DNA of 64,000 nt. Origin: DASZKW01 sp035552775. Lineage in GTDB: Bacteria; Actinomycetota; Acidimicrobiia; Acidimicrobiales; Palsa-688. The stretch is from assembly GCA_035552775.1 (NCBI GenBank), contig DASZKW010000019.1, positions 1 to 64,000 of the forward strand, read 5' to 3'. The position numbers were made by a program, and so were the translations under genes. Shown piece after piece: positions 42,227-50,588 of this stretch; the first letter of the stretch is position 1, and each line of letters opens with the position of its first letter. Below the pieces are notes generated by a model. The model did no database searches. It was not told where the DNA came from and saw only the letters and a list, made by a program, of their open reading frames with translations.

Positions 42227-43708
42227 ATGAGCGTGGACGAGGGTGCGAGGTGCCAGGTGATCGACCCCGGGCTGGTTGAGCGACTCAGGGGCATCTCGGG
42301 GGGCGAACACGTCCTGACCGACACCCATGAGCTGAGGACCTACGAGTCCGACGGCCTGAGACACTACCGGTCGCCGCCACCCGTCGCGGTGCTGGCCGGC
42401 TCCGCGGACGAGGTGCGCGACATCGTCCGCGCCTGCCACGAGGCCAGGACGCCGTGGGTGGCCCGGGGCGCCGGCACGGGGCTGTCCGGCGGCGCTCTGC
42501 CCATCGAGGACGGCGTGCTCATCGTGCTCACGCGCCTCAACCGCATTCTCGAAGTCGACCTCGACAACCAACGCGTCGTCGTCGAGCCCTGCGTCACCAA
42601 CGCGGCCGTCTCCAAGGCGGTCGGCCCCGCCCACTTCTACCCCCCCGACCCCTCGAGCCAGGTCGTGTCGACCATCGGCGGGAACGTGGCCGAGAACTCC
42701 GGCGGCCTTCACTGCTTCAAGTACGGGTTCACGACGAACTACGTGACCGGGCTCAGGGTCGTGCTCCCTGACGCAGAGGTCGTGACCCTGGGAGGAAAGG
42801 AGCTCGATCGGCCCGGCTACGACCTCATCGGCGCCTTCGTGGGCTCCGAGGGGACCCTCGGCATCGCCACCGAGATCACGCTCAGGGTGATTCCGCTGGC
42901 GGAATCGCACGAGACCACTGTCGCCTACTTCGATGGGATCGAGCAGGCCGGCCAAGCCGTCAGTGACATCGTGGCCCGCGGGATCGTGCCGGCGGCGATC
43001 GAGATCATGGACAAGCTCACGATCGAGGCAACCGAGAACTGGACACACGCCGGGTACCCCCTTGACGTGGGCGCCGCCCTCATCGTCGAGCTCGACGGGC
43101 CGCAGGCCGAGTGTGACGCCCGCTCGGGTGACGTGCTGGAGATCTTCGAGAAGGCGGGAGCGTCGGGCACGCGTGTGGCCGGCAACGAAGAGGAGCGGGC
43201 GCTGATCTGGAAGGCGCGCAAGGCCGCCTTCGGCGCCATGGGCTACCTCTCGCCGTACTACTACGTGCAGGACAGCGTCATCCCCCGGACCCGTCTGGCC
43301 GAGATCCTGGGTCGGATCGGGGAGCTGTCCGAGGAATACGGCTTGAGGATCGCCAATGTCTTCCATGCCGGGGACGGCAACCTGCATCCGCTGGTGTGCT
43401 TCGATGCCAGGAACCCGGGGGAGTCGGAGCGGGCGGAGGAGGTCGCCGGGCTGATCCTCACCGCCTGCGTGGAGGCGGGTGGCTCCATCACGGGCGAGCA
43501 CGGCGTGGGAGTCGACAAGAAGAAGCACATGACCGAGATGTTCTCGGAGCAGGACCTGGATGCCTTCCAGCGGTTGCGATGCGCGTTCGACCCCGATCAG
43601 CGCGCCAACCCCGGCAAGGTGATGCCCACCCCCAGGCTCTGTGGTGAGGTCCCGGGCCCGTACCGCAAGCACCCGCTCGAACAGGCCGGCGTGGCGGAGC
43701 GGTTCTGA
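42227..43708 (+). CDS. glcD: Glycolate oxidase FAD subunit GlcD
   Basis: About 493 residues from ATG 42227; in-frame ATGs at 42143 and 42203 would lengthen it, and no ribosome site settles the matter. FAD-binding PCMH domain: ARGAGTGLSGGALP, PDPSSQVVSTIGGNVAENSGG, and FVGSEGTLGIATE. The C-terminal part ends with FHAGDGNLHPL and GEHGVGVDKK, the substrate/FAD oxidase pattern. With GlcE and GlcF it oxidises glycolate to glyoxylate at the membrane. Confidence 0.9.
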   Translation: MSVDEGARCQVIDPGLVERLRGISGGEHVLTDTHELRTYESDGLRHYRSPPPVAVLAGSADEVRDIVRACHEARTPWVARGAGTGLSGGALPIEDGVLIVLTRLNRILEVDLDNQRVVVEPCVTNAAVSKAVGPAHFYPPDPSSQVVSTIGGNVAENSGGLHCFKYGFTTNYVTGLRVVLPDAEVVTLGGKELDRPGYDLIGAFVGSEGTLGIATEITLRVIPLAESHETTVAYFDGIEQAGQAVSDIVARGIVPAAIEIMDKLTIEATENWTHAGYPLDVGAALIVELDGPQAECDARSGDVLEIFEKAGASGTRVAGNEEERALIWKARKAAFGAMGYLSPYYYVQDSVIPRTRLAEILGRIGELSEEYGLRIANVFHAGDGNLHPLVCFDARNPGESERAEEVAGLILTACVEAGGSITGEHGVGVDKKKHMTEMFSEQDLDAFQRLRCAFDPDQRANPGKVMPTPRLCGEVPGPYRKHPLEQAGVAERF

Positions 43709-43710
43709 CG

Positions 43711-44871
43711 GTGCAGAGCCAGGAGGCCCGCCGCGAGACGCCGTCGTCGCCCGAGGAAGCAGGCGAGGTGATGCGGACGGCCGGCGAGGAGGGACGGCGG
43801 TTGCGGATGCGTGGTGGGGGGACCAAGTTTGCCTGGGGCGGGCCCATCGAGCCGGCGGAGGTCGACCTTTCCACCGAGCGGTTGGACTCGGTGGTCGAGC
43901 ACAACAAGGAGGACCTCACCGCGGTGTTGCAGGCCGGCGTGCCCCTGGCCCGGGCGCAGGAGATCTTCTCGAAGGCCAACCAGATGGTGGCGCTCGACCC
44001 TCCGCTCGGCGAGGGCCGTGCCGCGACGATCGGCGGCGTGGTGGCGACGGGTGACTCGGGTCCCCTGCGCCACCGTTACGGAGCGGCGCGCGACCTGATC
44101 GTCGGGGTCAGCTTCGCTCTGTCGGACGGGACCGTCGCCAAGGCCGGAGGCAAGGTCATCAAAAACGTCGCCGGCTACGACCTGGCCAAGCTCTTCACCG
44201 GCTCGTTCGGAACCCTCGGTCTCATCGTCGAAGTCGTCATGCGGCTCCATCCACTCGCCCGCGACAGGGTCACGGCGGTCGGGGGCTCCGACGACCCGGA
44301 GGCCCTGGGACGCGCCGCCTCGGTTATCGCCCATTCCCCGTTTGGAGCCGAGAGCCTTGACATCGCGTGGCGCGACGGGCGGGGAGAGGTCATGGCGCGC
44401 TTCGGCGGAGCCGCTCCCGACGACGTAGCGGCACAGGTGGTGAAGCTCTTGGAGGCGGCGGGGGTCGGGGCGCACACCAGGGCCGACGACGATGCACTCT
44501 GGGAACGGCAACGAGGGCGGCAGCGCTCGGCCCACGGTGCCGTGTTGCGCGTGTCCGGGCTGGCGTCGGCGCTCCCCGCCGTGCTGCGCGCTGCTCAGGG
44601 GGTGGGTGCGTCACTGGTCGGGCGCGCCGGCCTCGGCCAGTCGTGGGTGACCCTTCCCGACGCGGATGTCGGTACGGTCGTCTCGGGCATCGAGGACCTG
44701 CGCCGGCGCCTCGATCCGTTCGCCTGCGTGGTGCTCGACGCCCCGCTGCAGGTCAGGGAGAAGGTCGACGTGTGGGGGCAGGCCGAGGGGGTGGCGCTGA
44801 TGCGACGGGTGAAGGCAAGGTTCGATCCCCACAACGTGTGCAGCCCGGGACTGTTCGTGGGAGGTATCTGA
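43711..44871 (+). CDS. glcE: Glycolate oxidase subunit GlcE
   Basis: 386 residues from GTG 43711, two bases after glcD. A second, shorter FAD-binding PCMH domain: RMRGGGTKFAWGG, ATIGGVVATGDSGPLRHRYG, AKAGGKVIKNVAGYD and GSFGTLGLIVEV. The order glcD-glcE-glcF is the classical operon order. Its stop overlaps the glcF start (TGATG). Confidence 0.9.
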   Translation: MQSQEARRETPSSPEEAGEVMRTAGEEGRRLRMRGGGTKFAWGGPIEPAEVDLSTERLDSVVEHNKEDLTAVLQAGVPLARAQEIFSKANQMVALDPPLGEGRAATIGGVVATGDSGPLRHRYGAARDLIVGVSFALSDGTVAKAGGKVIKNVAGYDLAKLFTGSFGTLGLIVEVVMRLHPLARDRVTAVGGSDDPEALGRAASVIAHSPFGAESLDIAWRDGRGEVMARFGGAAPDDVAAQVVKLLEAAGVGAHTRADDDALWERQRGRQRSAHGAVLRVSGLASALPAVLRAAQGVGASLVGRAGLGQSWVTLPDADVGTVVSGIEDLRRRLDPFACVVLDAPLQVREKVDVWGQAEGVALMRRVKARFDPHNVCSPGLFVGGI

Positions 44872-46199
44872 TGGCCGAGCTGGGCGCATTCGACGCGCAC
44901 CGACCACCCGCTCAGGACTTGATCGACGTGTGCGTGCACTGCGGCTTCTGCCTGCCGACCTGCCCCACGTACGTGCTCTGGAACGAGGAGATGGACTCGC
45001 CCCGGGGTCGCATCGTGTTGATGAACGTCGCCCTCAACGATAGCGACGAGCTCTCCGATTCGATGGTCACCCACTGGGACCGATGCCTCGGATGCATGGC
45101 GTGCGTCACCGCCTGCCCGTCCGGCGTGGCCTACGACAAGCTGATCGAGGCCACCAGACCCCAGATCGAGCGCAACCACCGACGTCCGCTCGCCGAGCGG
45201 GCCTTCAGGCGGCTGGTGTTCGAGGTCTTCACCCATCCCGGGCGCGTGCGGGCCCTGGCGCCCTTGGCGGTGGCGGCACGACGGCTCCGCCTGACGAGTG
45301 TGACCGATGGGCGCCTCGAGCGCTTCCCGAGGCTCCGCGTGCTGCGAGACCTCACCCCCGACCTAAACCTCGGGGCCTCGTTCGCGCGCCTGGCCGAGGT
45401 CACTCCCGCCCAGGTCGAGCGCCGGGCACGGGTCGGAATGCTGCTCGGTTGCGTGCAGCGCGTGTTCTTCCACCGCGTCAACGAGGCGACCGCTCGCGTC
45501 CTCGCCGCCGAGGGGTTCGAGGTCTTCGCACCCAGGAGCGTGCGCTGCTGTGGAGCGCTGATGCTCCACTCCGGCGACGAGCCCGCGGCGCTCGACCTGG
45601 CCAAGAAGATGATCGAGGCGTTCGAGGACTGCGACTACGTGGCCGTGAGCGCCGCCGGGTGTGGTTCGTCGATGAAGGACTACGGCCTCATGTTCTCCGA
45701 CGACCAAGAGTGGGCAGAACGGGCCAAGCGGTTCTCCGCCAAGGTGCGCGACGTGTCAGAACTGCTGGCCGAGTCCGAGCCGGTGGCGACACGTCATCCC
45801 GTCCCGCTCAAGGTCGCGTACCACGACGCCTGTCATCTCGCCCACGCCCAGGGCGTGAGGTCGCAGCCACGCCAGCTCCTCGGCGCCATCCCCGAGCTGG
45901 ACCTGGTCGAACCCGCCGACTGGGAGATCTGCTGTGGGTCAGCGGGCATTTACAACCTGATGCAGCCGGACACGGGAAGGGCGCTGGGCCGTAGGAAGGC
46001 CGAGAACTTGCTTGCCACCGGTGCAGAAGCCGTCGCATCGGCGAACCCCGGGTGCACGCTGCAGATCGCCGCCTACCTGCGTGAGAAGGGGCGAGCGCTG
46101 CCCGTCTACCATCCGATCGAGCTCATCGACCGGTCCATTACTGGCGGGGGACGGTTCCAACGCCAAGTGCCTGGCGTCAAAGGCGGCGCAGGACGCTGA
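44871..46199 (+). CDS. glcF: Glycolate oxidase iron-sulfur subunit GlcF, with altered C-terminus
   Basis: 442 residues from ATG 44871. Two 4Fe-4S motifs, CVHCGFCLPTCP and CLGCMACVTACP, then two cysteine-rich CCG domains (RCCGALMLHSGD and ICCGSAGIYN). It passes electrons from GlcD/E to the quinone pool. The last eight codons (46177 onwards) lie in a 62-bp sequence identical to the 3' end of lexA, so the natural end of GlcF was replaced by rearrangement; the conserved part is otherwise complete. Confidence 0.9.
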   Translation: MAELGAFDAHRPPAQDLIDVCVHCGFCLPTCPTYVLWNEEMDSPRGRIVLMNVALNDSDELSDSMVTHWDRCLGCMACVTACPSGVAYDKLIEATRPQIERNHRRPLAERAFRRLVFEVFTHPGRVRALAPLAVAARRLRLTSVTDGRLERFPRLRVLRDLTPDLNLGASFARLAEVTPAQVERRARVGMLLGCVQRVFFHRVNEATARVLAAEGFEVFAPRSVRCCGALMLHSGDEPAALDLAKKMIEAFEDCDYVAVSAAGCGSSMKDYGLMFSDDQEWAERAKRFSAKVRDVSELLAESEPVATRHPVPLKVAYHDACHLAHAQGVRSQPRQLLGAIPELDLVEPADWEICCGSAGIYNLMQPDTGRALGRRKAENLLATGAEAVASANPGCTLQIAAYLREKGRALPVYHPIELIDRSITGGGRFQRQVPGVKGGAGR

Positions 46200-46238
46200 C
46201 GACCTTGCCGTAGATCGACACCTCATCGGGGTCGAAGA
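46177..46238. repeat. 62-bp perfect copy of the lexA 3' end
   Basis: Positions 46177-46238 equal 47712-47773 base for base, starting exactly at the lexA stop codon and covering its last ~20 codons in the same orientation. The copy runs through the glcF stop and ends 13 bases before the dapE-like fragment. Confidence 0.93.
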
Positions 46239-46251
46239 GGCGGGCGTGATC

Positions 46252-46998
46252 GAGCCGGCGGTCGACCTGACGTTCGCGTTCTATGCGGGCGAGGAGGTGG
46301 GGAGGGTTCACAACGGGCTGCTCGCGGTGGCCGCCGCCCGCCCCGAGCTGCTCGCCGGCGACGCCGCCATCTTGGGCGAACACACCTGCGCCCGCGTCGA
46401 GGCAGGTTGCCAGGGGATGCTCAAGGTGGAGGTGACCCTGGCGGGGCGCCGGGCCCACAGCGCCAGGCCGCGGACGGGTGTCAACGCCATTCACCGGCTG
46501 GGCCCGTTGCTCGACGCGGTGGGGGCGTTCCCCGACCGGGAGCCGGTGATCGACGGGTGCCGGTACCGCGAGGCCCTCCAGGCCGTCGGGGTCCATGGCG
46601 GGGTGGCGGCCAACGTGGTGCCCGACGCCGTGTCGTTGACCCTCAACCACCGTTTCGCGCCGGACCGCGACGCGCCGGACGCGGAGGCGGGCCTGCGGTC
46701 GCTTGTCGCGCCCGTCCTCGAAGCCGGCGATCGCCTCGAGGTGGTGGGCGCCTCTCCGCCGGCGCCTCCCGGGCTCGACCACCCGCTGCTCGCCGCGCTC
46801 CTGGCGGCGACGGGATCGCCGGCGAAGGCCAAGCTGGGCTGGACGGACGTGGCGTTCTTCGCCGAGAGGGGGGCATCCCCGCCGTCAACTTCGGGCCGGG
46901 CGACCCCGAGGTGGCCCACAGCGCCGGCGAACGGGTCGAGCGGGCCCAACTCGAAACCGCCCTGTCGGCCCTGCGCCCGGGTGATCACCGCGCCGTAA
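46252..46998 (+). pseudogene. 5'-truncated, frameshifted copy of dapE
   Basis: Collinear with dapE from 37741 to its end, at high similarity. The first ~110 codons (metal site His/Asp and the ADMKGG segment) are absent. Near 46872 a run of G gives a net +2 shift relative to dapE, and near 46977 an extra C gives +1, so ~33 codons including the final metal-binding His are out of frame. A long frame (46012-46998) stays open through it, but the product cannot be a working desuccinylase. Confidence 0.88.
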
Positions 46999-47038
46999 GG
47001 CCAGCCCGGTCAGTCGTAATGAGTGATATCTTCTACCT

Positions 47039-47245
47039 GTGGCTAAGACATCTATCGAGATCGACACAGATATCGCACGCCAGGCTGCGGACATCCTCGG
47101 GACCAAGACGCTACGCGCCACCGTCGCCGCCGCTCTCAGCGAGGTCGTGCAGGCGAAGCGTCGGATCGAGCTCATCGCCCTCTTGGGCGAGGAGGGCCGG
47201 TTTGACTTCGACCTTGCTGAGAAGTCATGGGGAGCGAACGAGTAG
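47039..47245 (+). CDS. vapB: VapB-type antitoxin
   Basis: 68 residues from GTG 47039. MAKTSIEIDTDIARQAADIL followed by TLRATVAAALSEVVQAKRR is the ribbon-helix-helix DNA-binding pattern of VapB antitoxins; the C-terminal GRFDFDLAEKSWGA would cover the toxin. The next gene starts with no gap. It would repress its own operon and neutralise the toxin. Confidence 0.82.
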   Translation: MAKTSIEIDTDIARQAADILGTKTLRATVAAALSEVVQAKRRIELIALLGEEGRFDFDLAEKSWGANE

Positions 47246-47665
47246 GTGGTGGGGACGCGCTACCTGGTTGACACGAGTGTCTTCGCCCGGCTGACCAAGC
47301 CCGCGGTGGCCGCCGTCTTGGCACCGCTGGCCGCACAGCGCCAGGTGGCCGTTTGCGCACCGGTCATATTCGAGCTTGGCTTCGCAGCACGGAGCCCCTC
47401 CGACTACAAGGCGATGACCGAGCGTCTGGCATCGTTCCCGTCCGTGCCAACGACTGACGCGGATCATCGCCGAGCTCTTGAGATCCAGGCCAAGCTGGCG
47501 GCGCGCAGTCAGCATCGTGCCCTCTCGCTCGTCGATGCACTCGTGGCCTCAGTCGCCGAAGGGCGCGCCCTGGTCGTCCTGCACTACGACGCTGATTTCG
47601 AGCTCGTCGCACAGCTCACTGGCCAACAGCACCAGTGGGTCGTGTCACCAGGCACCGCCGACTGA
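47246..47665 (+). CDS. vapC: VapC-type PIN-domain toxin
   Basis: 139 residues from GTG 47246, directly after the antitoxin stop. PIN acidic residues are visible: Asp in YLVDTSVFARL, Glu in VIFELGFAARS, Asp in SLVDALVASVA and Asp in HYDADFELVA. VapC toxins cleave RNA (often tRNA or rRNA) with Mg. The pair lies in the rearranged stretch between the dapE fragment and lexA. Confidence 0.87.
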   Translation: MVGTRYLVDTSVFARLTKPAVAAVLAPLAAQRQVAVCAPVIFELGFAARSPSDYKAMTERLASFPSVPTTDADHRRALEIQAKLAARSQHRALSLVDALVASVAEGRALVVLHYDADFELVAQLTGQQHQWVVSPGTAD

Positions 47666-47711
47666 TCGCCCGCGCCTATCCAGCAGGCCCAAGCAATGGC
47701 ACGGTCGCAGC

Positions 47712-48344
47712 TCAAAGGCGGCGCAGGACGCTGACGACCTTGCCGTAGATCGACACCTCATCGGGGTCGAAGACCATCGGCTCCATGCTGGAGTTCGCGG
47801 GCGTGAGCACCACCTTGGCTCCCCGCCGGCCGTAGGTCTTGACCGTCGCCTCGTCGCCGGGGATGCCGGCCACGACGGTGTCGCCCTTGTTGGCTTCGGG
47901 CTGTTGGCGCACCACGACGTAGTCCCCGTCGAGGATGCCCGCTTCGATCATCGACTCGCCCCGTACACGCAGCATGAAGACGTTGCCCTCGCCGGTGAAG
48001 TCCTCCGGTAAGGGCAGGAGCTCTTGCACGTTCTCCTGGGCGAGGACATCGGTACCGGCGGCGACCTCGCCGAGCAGGGGGACGTGACGGGCGGGCCGGC
48101 GCTCGATGGCTGCACCGGACATGGCGTCGTAGCGGACCTCGATGGCCCGGGGCTTGGTGGGGTCCCGGCGCAGATAGCCCTGTTTTTGCAGGGTCGTGAG
48201 ATGGGCATGCACGGTCGAGGAAGACGTGAGGCCCACCGCGTCGCCTATCTCGCGCACCGACGGCGGGTAACCCCGACCCCGCAGTTCGGCGGCGATGAAC
48301 TCCAGGATCTCCCGCCGCTTCCCTGTCAGCTCGGTCTCGGTCAA
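47712..48344 (-). CDS. lexA: SOS repressor LexA
   Basis: 210 residues from TTG 48344, chosen because AGGAGG lies five bases upstream; GTG 48374 is the alternative. N-terminal winged helix: YPPSVREIGDAVGLTSSSTV. Autocleavage site Ala96-Gly97 (GEVAAGTD), nucleophile Ser131 (GESM) and base Lys169 (ATVKTYG). LexA represses SOS genes until RecA filaments trigger its self-cleavage. Dyads matching its own box lie upstream, so it is autoregulated. Confidence 0.94.
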   Translation of the reverse strand: MTETELTGKRREILEFIAAELRGRGYPPSVREIGDAVGLTSSSTVHAHLTTLQKQGYLRRDPTKPRAIEVRYDAMSGAAIERRPARHVPLLGEVAAGTDVLAQENVQELLPLPEDFTGEGNVFMLRVRGESMIEAGILDGDYVVVRQQPEANKGDTVVAGIPGDEATVKTYGRRGAKVVLTPANSSMEPMVFDPDEVSIYGKVVSVLRRL

Positions 48345-48399
48345 CGTGGCCTCCTGCCTCTCATGCGGTTTCACGCTAGCGCCCTGGTCGGCGTAAGGC

Positions 48400-48470
48400 A
48401 AACATCTGTTCGCCACTGAGCTTGACACGGAACGTGTGTTCGATGTTGGATGGTAGGGAACACCCGTTCG
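48400..48470. promoter_or_regulatory. Cluster of LexA boxes and promoter between lexA and the LysM gene
   Basis: Two dyads of GAAC-N4-GTTC form occur: GAACGTGTGTTC (48430-48441) and GAACACCCGTTC (48458-48469). A weaker one, AAACATCTGTTCG, starts at 48400. For the plus-strand gene, TTGACA at 48422-48427 and TTGGAT at 48446-48451 (18 bp apart) form a good promoter with the first box between them. Confidence 0.85.
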
Positions 48471-48508
48471 GGAACCCACCTTCGTGAAAGCTCTGAGGAG
48501 GCAGCACC

Positions 48509-48913
48509 GTGGTCGCCATCGCAACACCGTCACCCGTATCACCTCGGGCTCGGCGCCCGTGTCCCGAGTGGTGTCCGCGGCCCGAGGGCCGCCCGAGCCC
48601 CGAGCTCTTGCGCCGGCGGCGTCTTGTTGCCGCTGCGATCTTGGGCGCGTTTGGCTCCCTCGGCATCTGGCTCGCCCTGCAGGCGCACCCGGGTGTGCCC
48701 GGTGGTGGTCCCCTCACCACCACCGGGGCGCCTGCTGTCCTCGGTGCTCGTCCCGCTGCCGTCCACGTGTGGGTGGTCCGTCCGGGCGACACTCTCTGGG
48801 GGATCGTCGAGAGCAGCGGGGTGAAGGGTGACCCGAGGCCGGCGGTGGACCGGTTGGCCGCCCAGGCCGGCGGCCGGGCTCTGCAACCCGGGGAGCGCCT
48901 CGTGCTCCCGTAG
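48509..48913 (+). CDS. LysM-domain membrane protein, probable SOS cell-division inhibitor
   Basis: 134 residues from GTG 48509 with GAGGAGG upstream. A Pro/Arg-rich cytoplasmic start, one membrane helix (~40-58: LVAAAILGAFGSLGIWLAL), and a C-terminal LysM module (HVWVVRPGDTLWGIVE ... LQPGERLVLP) that binds peptidoglycan. This matches Bacillus YneA and M. tuberculosis Rv2719c, which lie divergent from lexA and delay division after DNA damage. The SOS-box promoter supports that role here. Confidence 0.83.
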   Translation: MVAIATPSPVSPRARRPCPEWCPRPEGRPSPELLRRRRLVAAAILGAFGSLGIWLALQAHPGVPGGGPLTTTGAPAVLGARPAAVHVWVVRPGDTLWGIVESSGVKGDPRPAVDRLAAQAGGRALQPGERLVLP

Positions 48914-49166
48914 ACGGGATTGTGCGCATGGAGTAGCTACTACCCGAGGGCCCGTCCCCGGCGGTCCCGGTCCCTGGCGCCTGGGCACCTGGCCTCGTAT
49001 AAGCCGGCGCGGCGGCGCGCCGTGAGTATCGATGATGACCTCTTGACACGGCCAACCGTCGGGCGCAGCGTCCGCTTCACCGACGACCAGCCTCTTGGGT
49101 CGCCTGGCGCAGGGCGCTTTGGCGGCCTCGCATCTGGCGGGTGCCCGAGGGGATCGGGGGAAGACC

Positions 49167-49361
49167 ATGGGTGGTTCGGGTCGGCGTTTTCGGACTCGGC
49201 TGGTGCGGGGCTGTGCGCTGGTGGGTTTGCTGGGCGGGGTGGTGGTTGGGGTGGCGCCGCCGGCGTCGGCTGGTGTGGCCGGTCCGCTACGACCGTCGGC
49301 CGTGGTGAGGCCGCCTGCTCCGGGGGCCGGCGGTGCCGGCGCCGTCGGGCCCGGCACTTGA
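49167..49361 (+). CDS. Short exported peptide, possibly a truncated gene
   Basis: 64 residues from ATG 49167 with GGGGGAAGA upstream. It is almost entirely a signal peptide (Arg-rich start, LVGLLGGVVVGVAPPASA) plus ~25 Pro/Gly/Ala residues. This could be the surviving 5' end of a larger exported protein whose remainder was lost. Not recognised. Confidence 0.4.
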   Translation: MGGSGRRFRTRLVRGCALVGLLGGVVVGVAPPASAGVAGPLRPSAVVRPPAPGAGGAGAVGPGT

Positions 49362-49399
49362 TCCTCGGGGTCCCACCCGGGCGTCGCAGAGGTTAGCTA

Positions 49400-49636
49400 A
49401 TGGCAAATCCGTTCAGGTGGTACGTGCGGGCGTTGGAGCGGGACGAACAAAGACGTGACCCGCGACCGGAGCGGAGACTGGCCGGTGGTGTAATCGCCCT
49501 GCTCGGGGGCTTCGGGTTTCTAGTCTTTGCATTTGGAGGGACGCTGCCTTTGCTAATCCCGGGGGTCATTTTTATTCTCGTTGGCTTATTGGGGTTCTGG
49601 CGCTCACGACGCGACAAAGTTCGGCGAGGCGGCTAA
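49400..49636 (+). CDS. Small two-span membrane protein
   Basis: 78 residues from ATG 49400, with GAGG upstream. A charged N-terminus (RALERDEQRRDPRPERR) is followed by two adjacent membrane helices (~28-46 and ~48-66) and a basic tail. It lies where GC content drops. No family recognised. Confidence 0.55.
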   Translation: MANPFRWYVRALERDEQRRDPRPERRLAGGVIALLGGFGFLVFAFGGTLPLLIPGVIFILVGLLGFWRSRRDKVRRGG

Positions 49637-50077
49637 GGGTGCGCGTGTGAGTTATCCGCGCCTAGTAGTATTCTTGTGTGGAGATCGCCGAGGAGGGACT
49701 GGCTCAGTTCTTCTCGGTAGCGTCTCCGCTTTTGAAGGCTATGAGAGCATTAGCGGTTCAGGATGCGTAAACTATATGAAATGCCGCCGGTGCGCTAGAG
49801 CAGCGGTATGGATGGTGTCCACACTGTTTGCACTCGCGGTCTGAGTGTTCGTAGATGCGGCACCCATCCCCATTTGGACTAAAATTGCCATTAGTGTACC
49901 GGTCTTAACCTTCTCGGACGTGGGCATCGACAAGCTAAAGCGTTTTCTTTGGCCCTAAACTCCAACCGCGCTTCGGCCCAGCCCGGTAGGGCGTGTGCTC
50001 GTTACGTGGTGCTAGCGGGAGAGGGCACTCCATTCGCCTCGGTTGGTTGAGCGTCACGCCGGCGATAGGGTCGGCTG
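49637..50077. other. 441-bp lower-GC gap before nrdR
   Basis: No convincing gene, tRNA or riboswitch found. Composition is clearly more AT-rich than the surroundings between about 49640 and 49970. The only plus frame of size (to 49844) overlaps the previous gene and has no ribosome site. It may be a decayed insertion. Confidence 0.5.
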
Positions 50078-50557
50078 GTGCGCTGCCCCCAGTGCTCGAG
50101 CATGGATGACAAAGTGGTGGACTCGCGCACCGCCGACGACGGGGCGGCCATCCGCCGGCGCCGGGAGTGCCTGGCTTGCGGACGGCGCTACACGACCTAC
50201 GAGCGCCTGGAGGAGGTGCCGTTGGTGGTGGTCAAGCGATCGGGCCAGCGCCAGCCGTTCGACCGGTCCAAGGTCGTGGCCGGCGTGCGGGCGGCCACCA
50301 AGAACCGCCCGGTATCGCGCGAGGAAATGGACGCGCTGGCGGGCGAGATTGAGGAGGCCCTGCGCCTCGACGGGGCGGAGACGACGACCCAGCAGGTGGG
50401 GGTGGCCGTGCTGGAGCGTCTCCGGGTCCTCGACGACGTGGCCTACGTCCGCTTCGCCAGCGTCTACAAGGGTTTCTCCGAGTTGGGAGATTTCCAGCGG
50501 GAGGTGGGCGAGCTGATAAAGGAGACAGCGCCCAAGCAGAGCGATAGCGTCCGGTGA
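50078..50557 (+). CDS. nrdR: Transcriptional repressor NrdR
   Basis: 159 residues from GTG 50078. N-terminal zinc ribbon MRCPQC ... CLACGRRYTTYER, then the ATP-cone domain (VVVKRSGQRQPFDRSKVVAGV). NrdR senses ATP/dATP and represses ribonucleotide reductase genes; none is in this window. Its position near lexA is conserved in actinobacteria. Confidence 0.95.
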   Translation: MRCPQCSSMDDKVVDSRTADDGAAIRRRRECLACGRRYTTYERLEEVPLVVVKRSGQRQPFDRSKVVAGVRAATKNRPVSREEMDALAGEIEEALRLDGAETTTQQVGVAVLERLRVLDDVAYVRFASVYKGFSELGDFQREVGELIKETAPKQSDSVR

Positions 50558-50588
50558 GGATCAGCCAGCGAGCCAGCTAGGAGGAACG

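Noticed and set aside
49581..49844. Small plus-strand gene
   Set aside because: It overlaps the preceding membrane protein, lacks a ribosome site and shows no domain; probably chance in a low-GC patch.
49850..50060. tRNA or cobalamin riboswitch upstream of nrdR
   Set aside because: No cloverleaf arms or B12-box could be found by eye.
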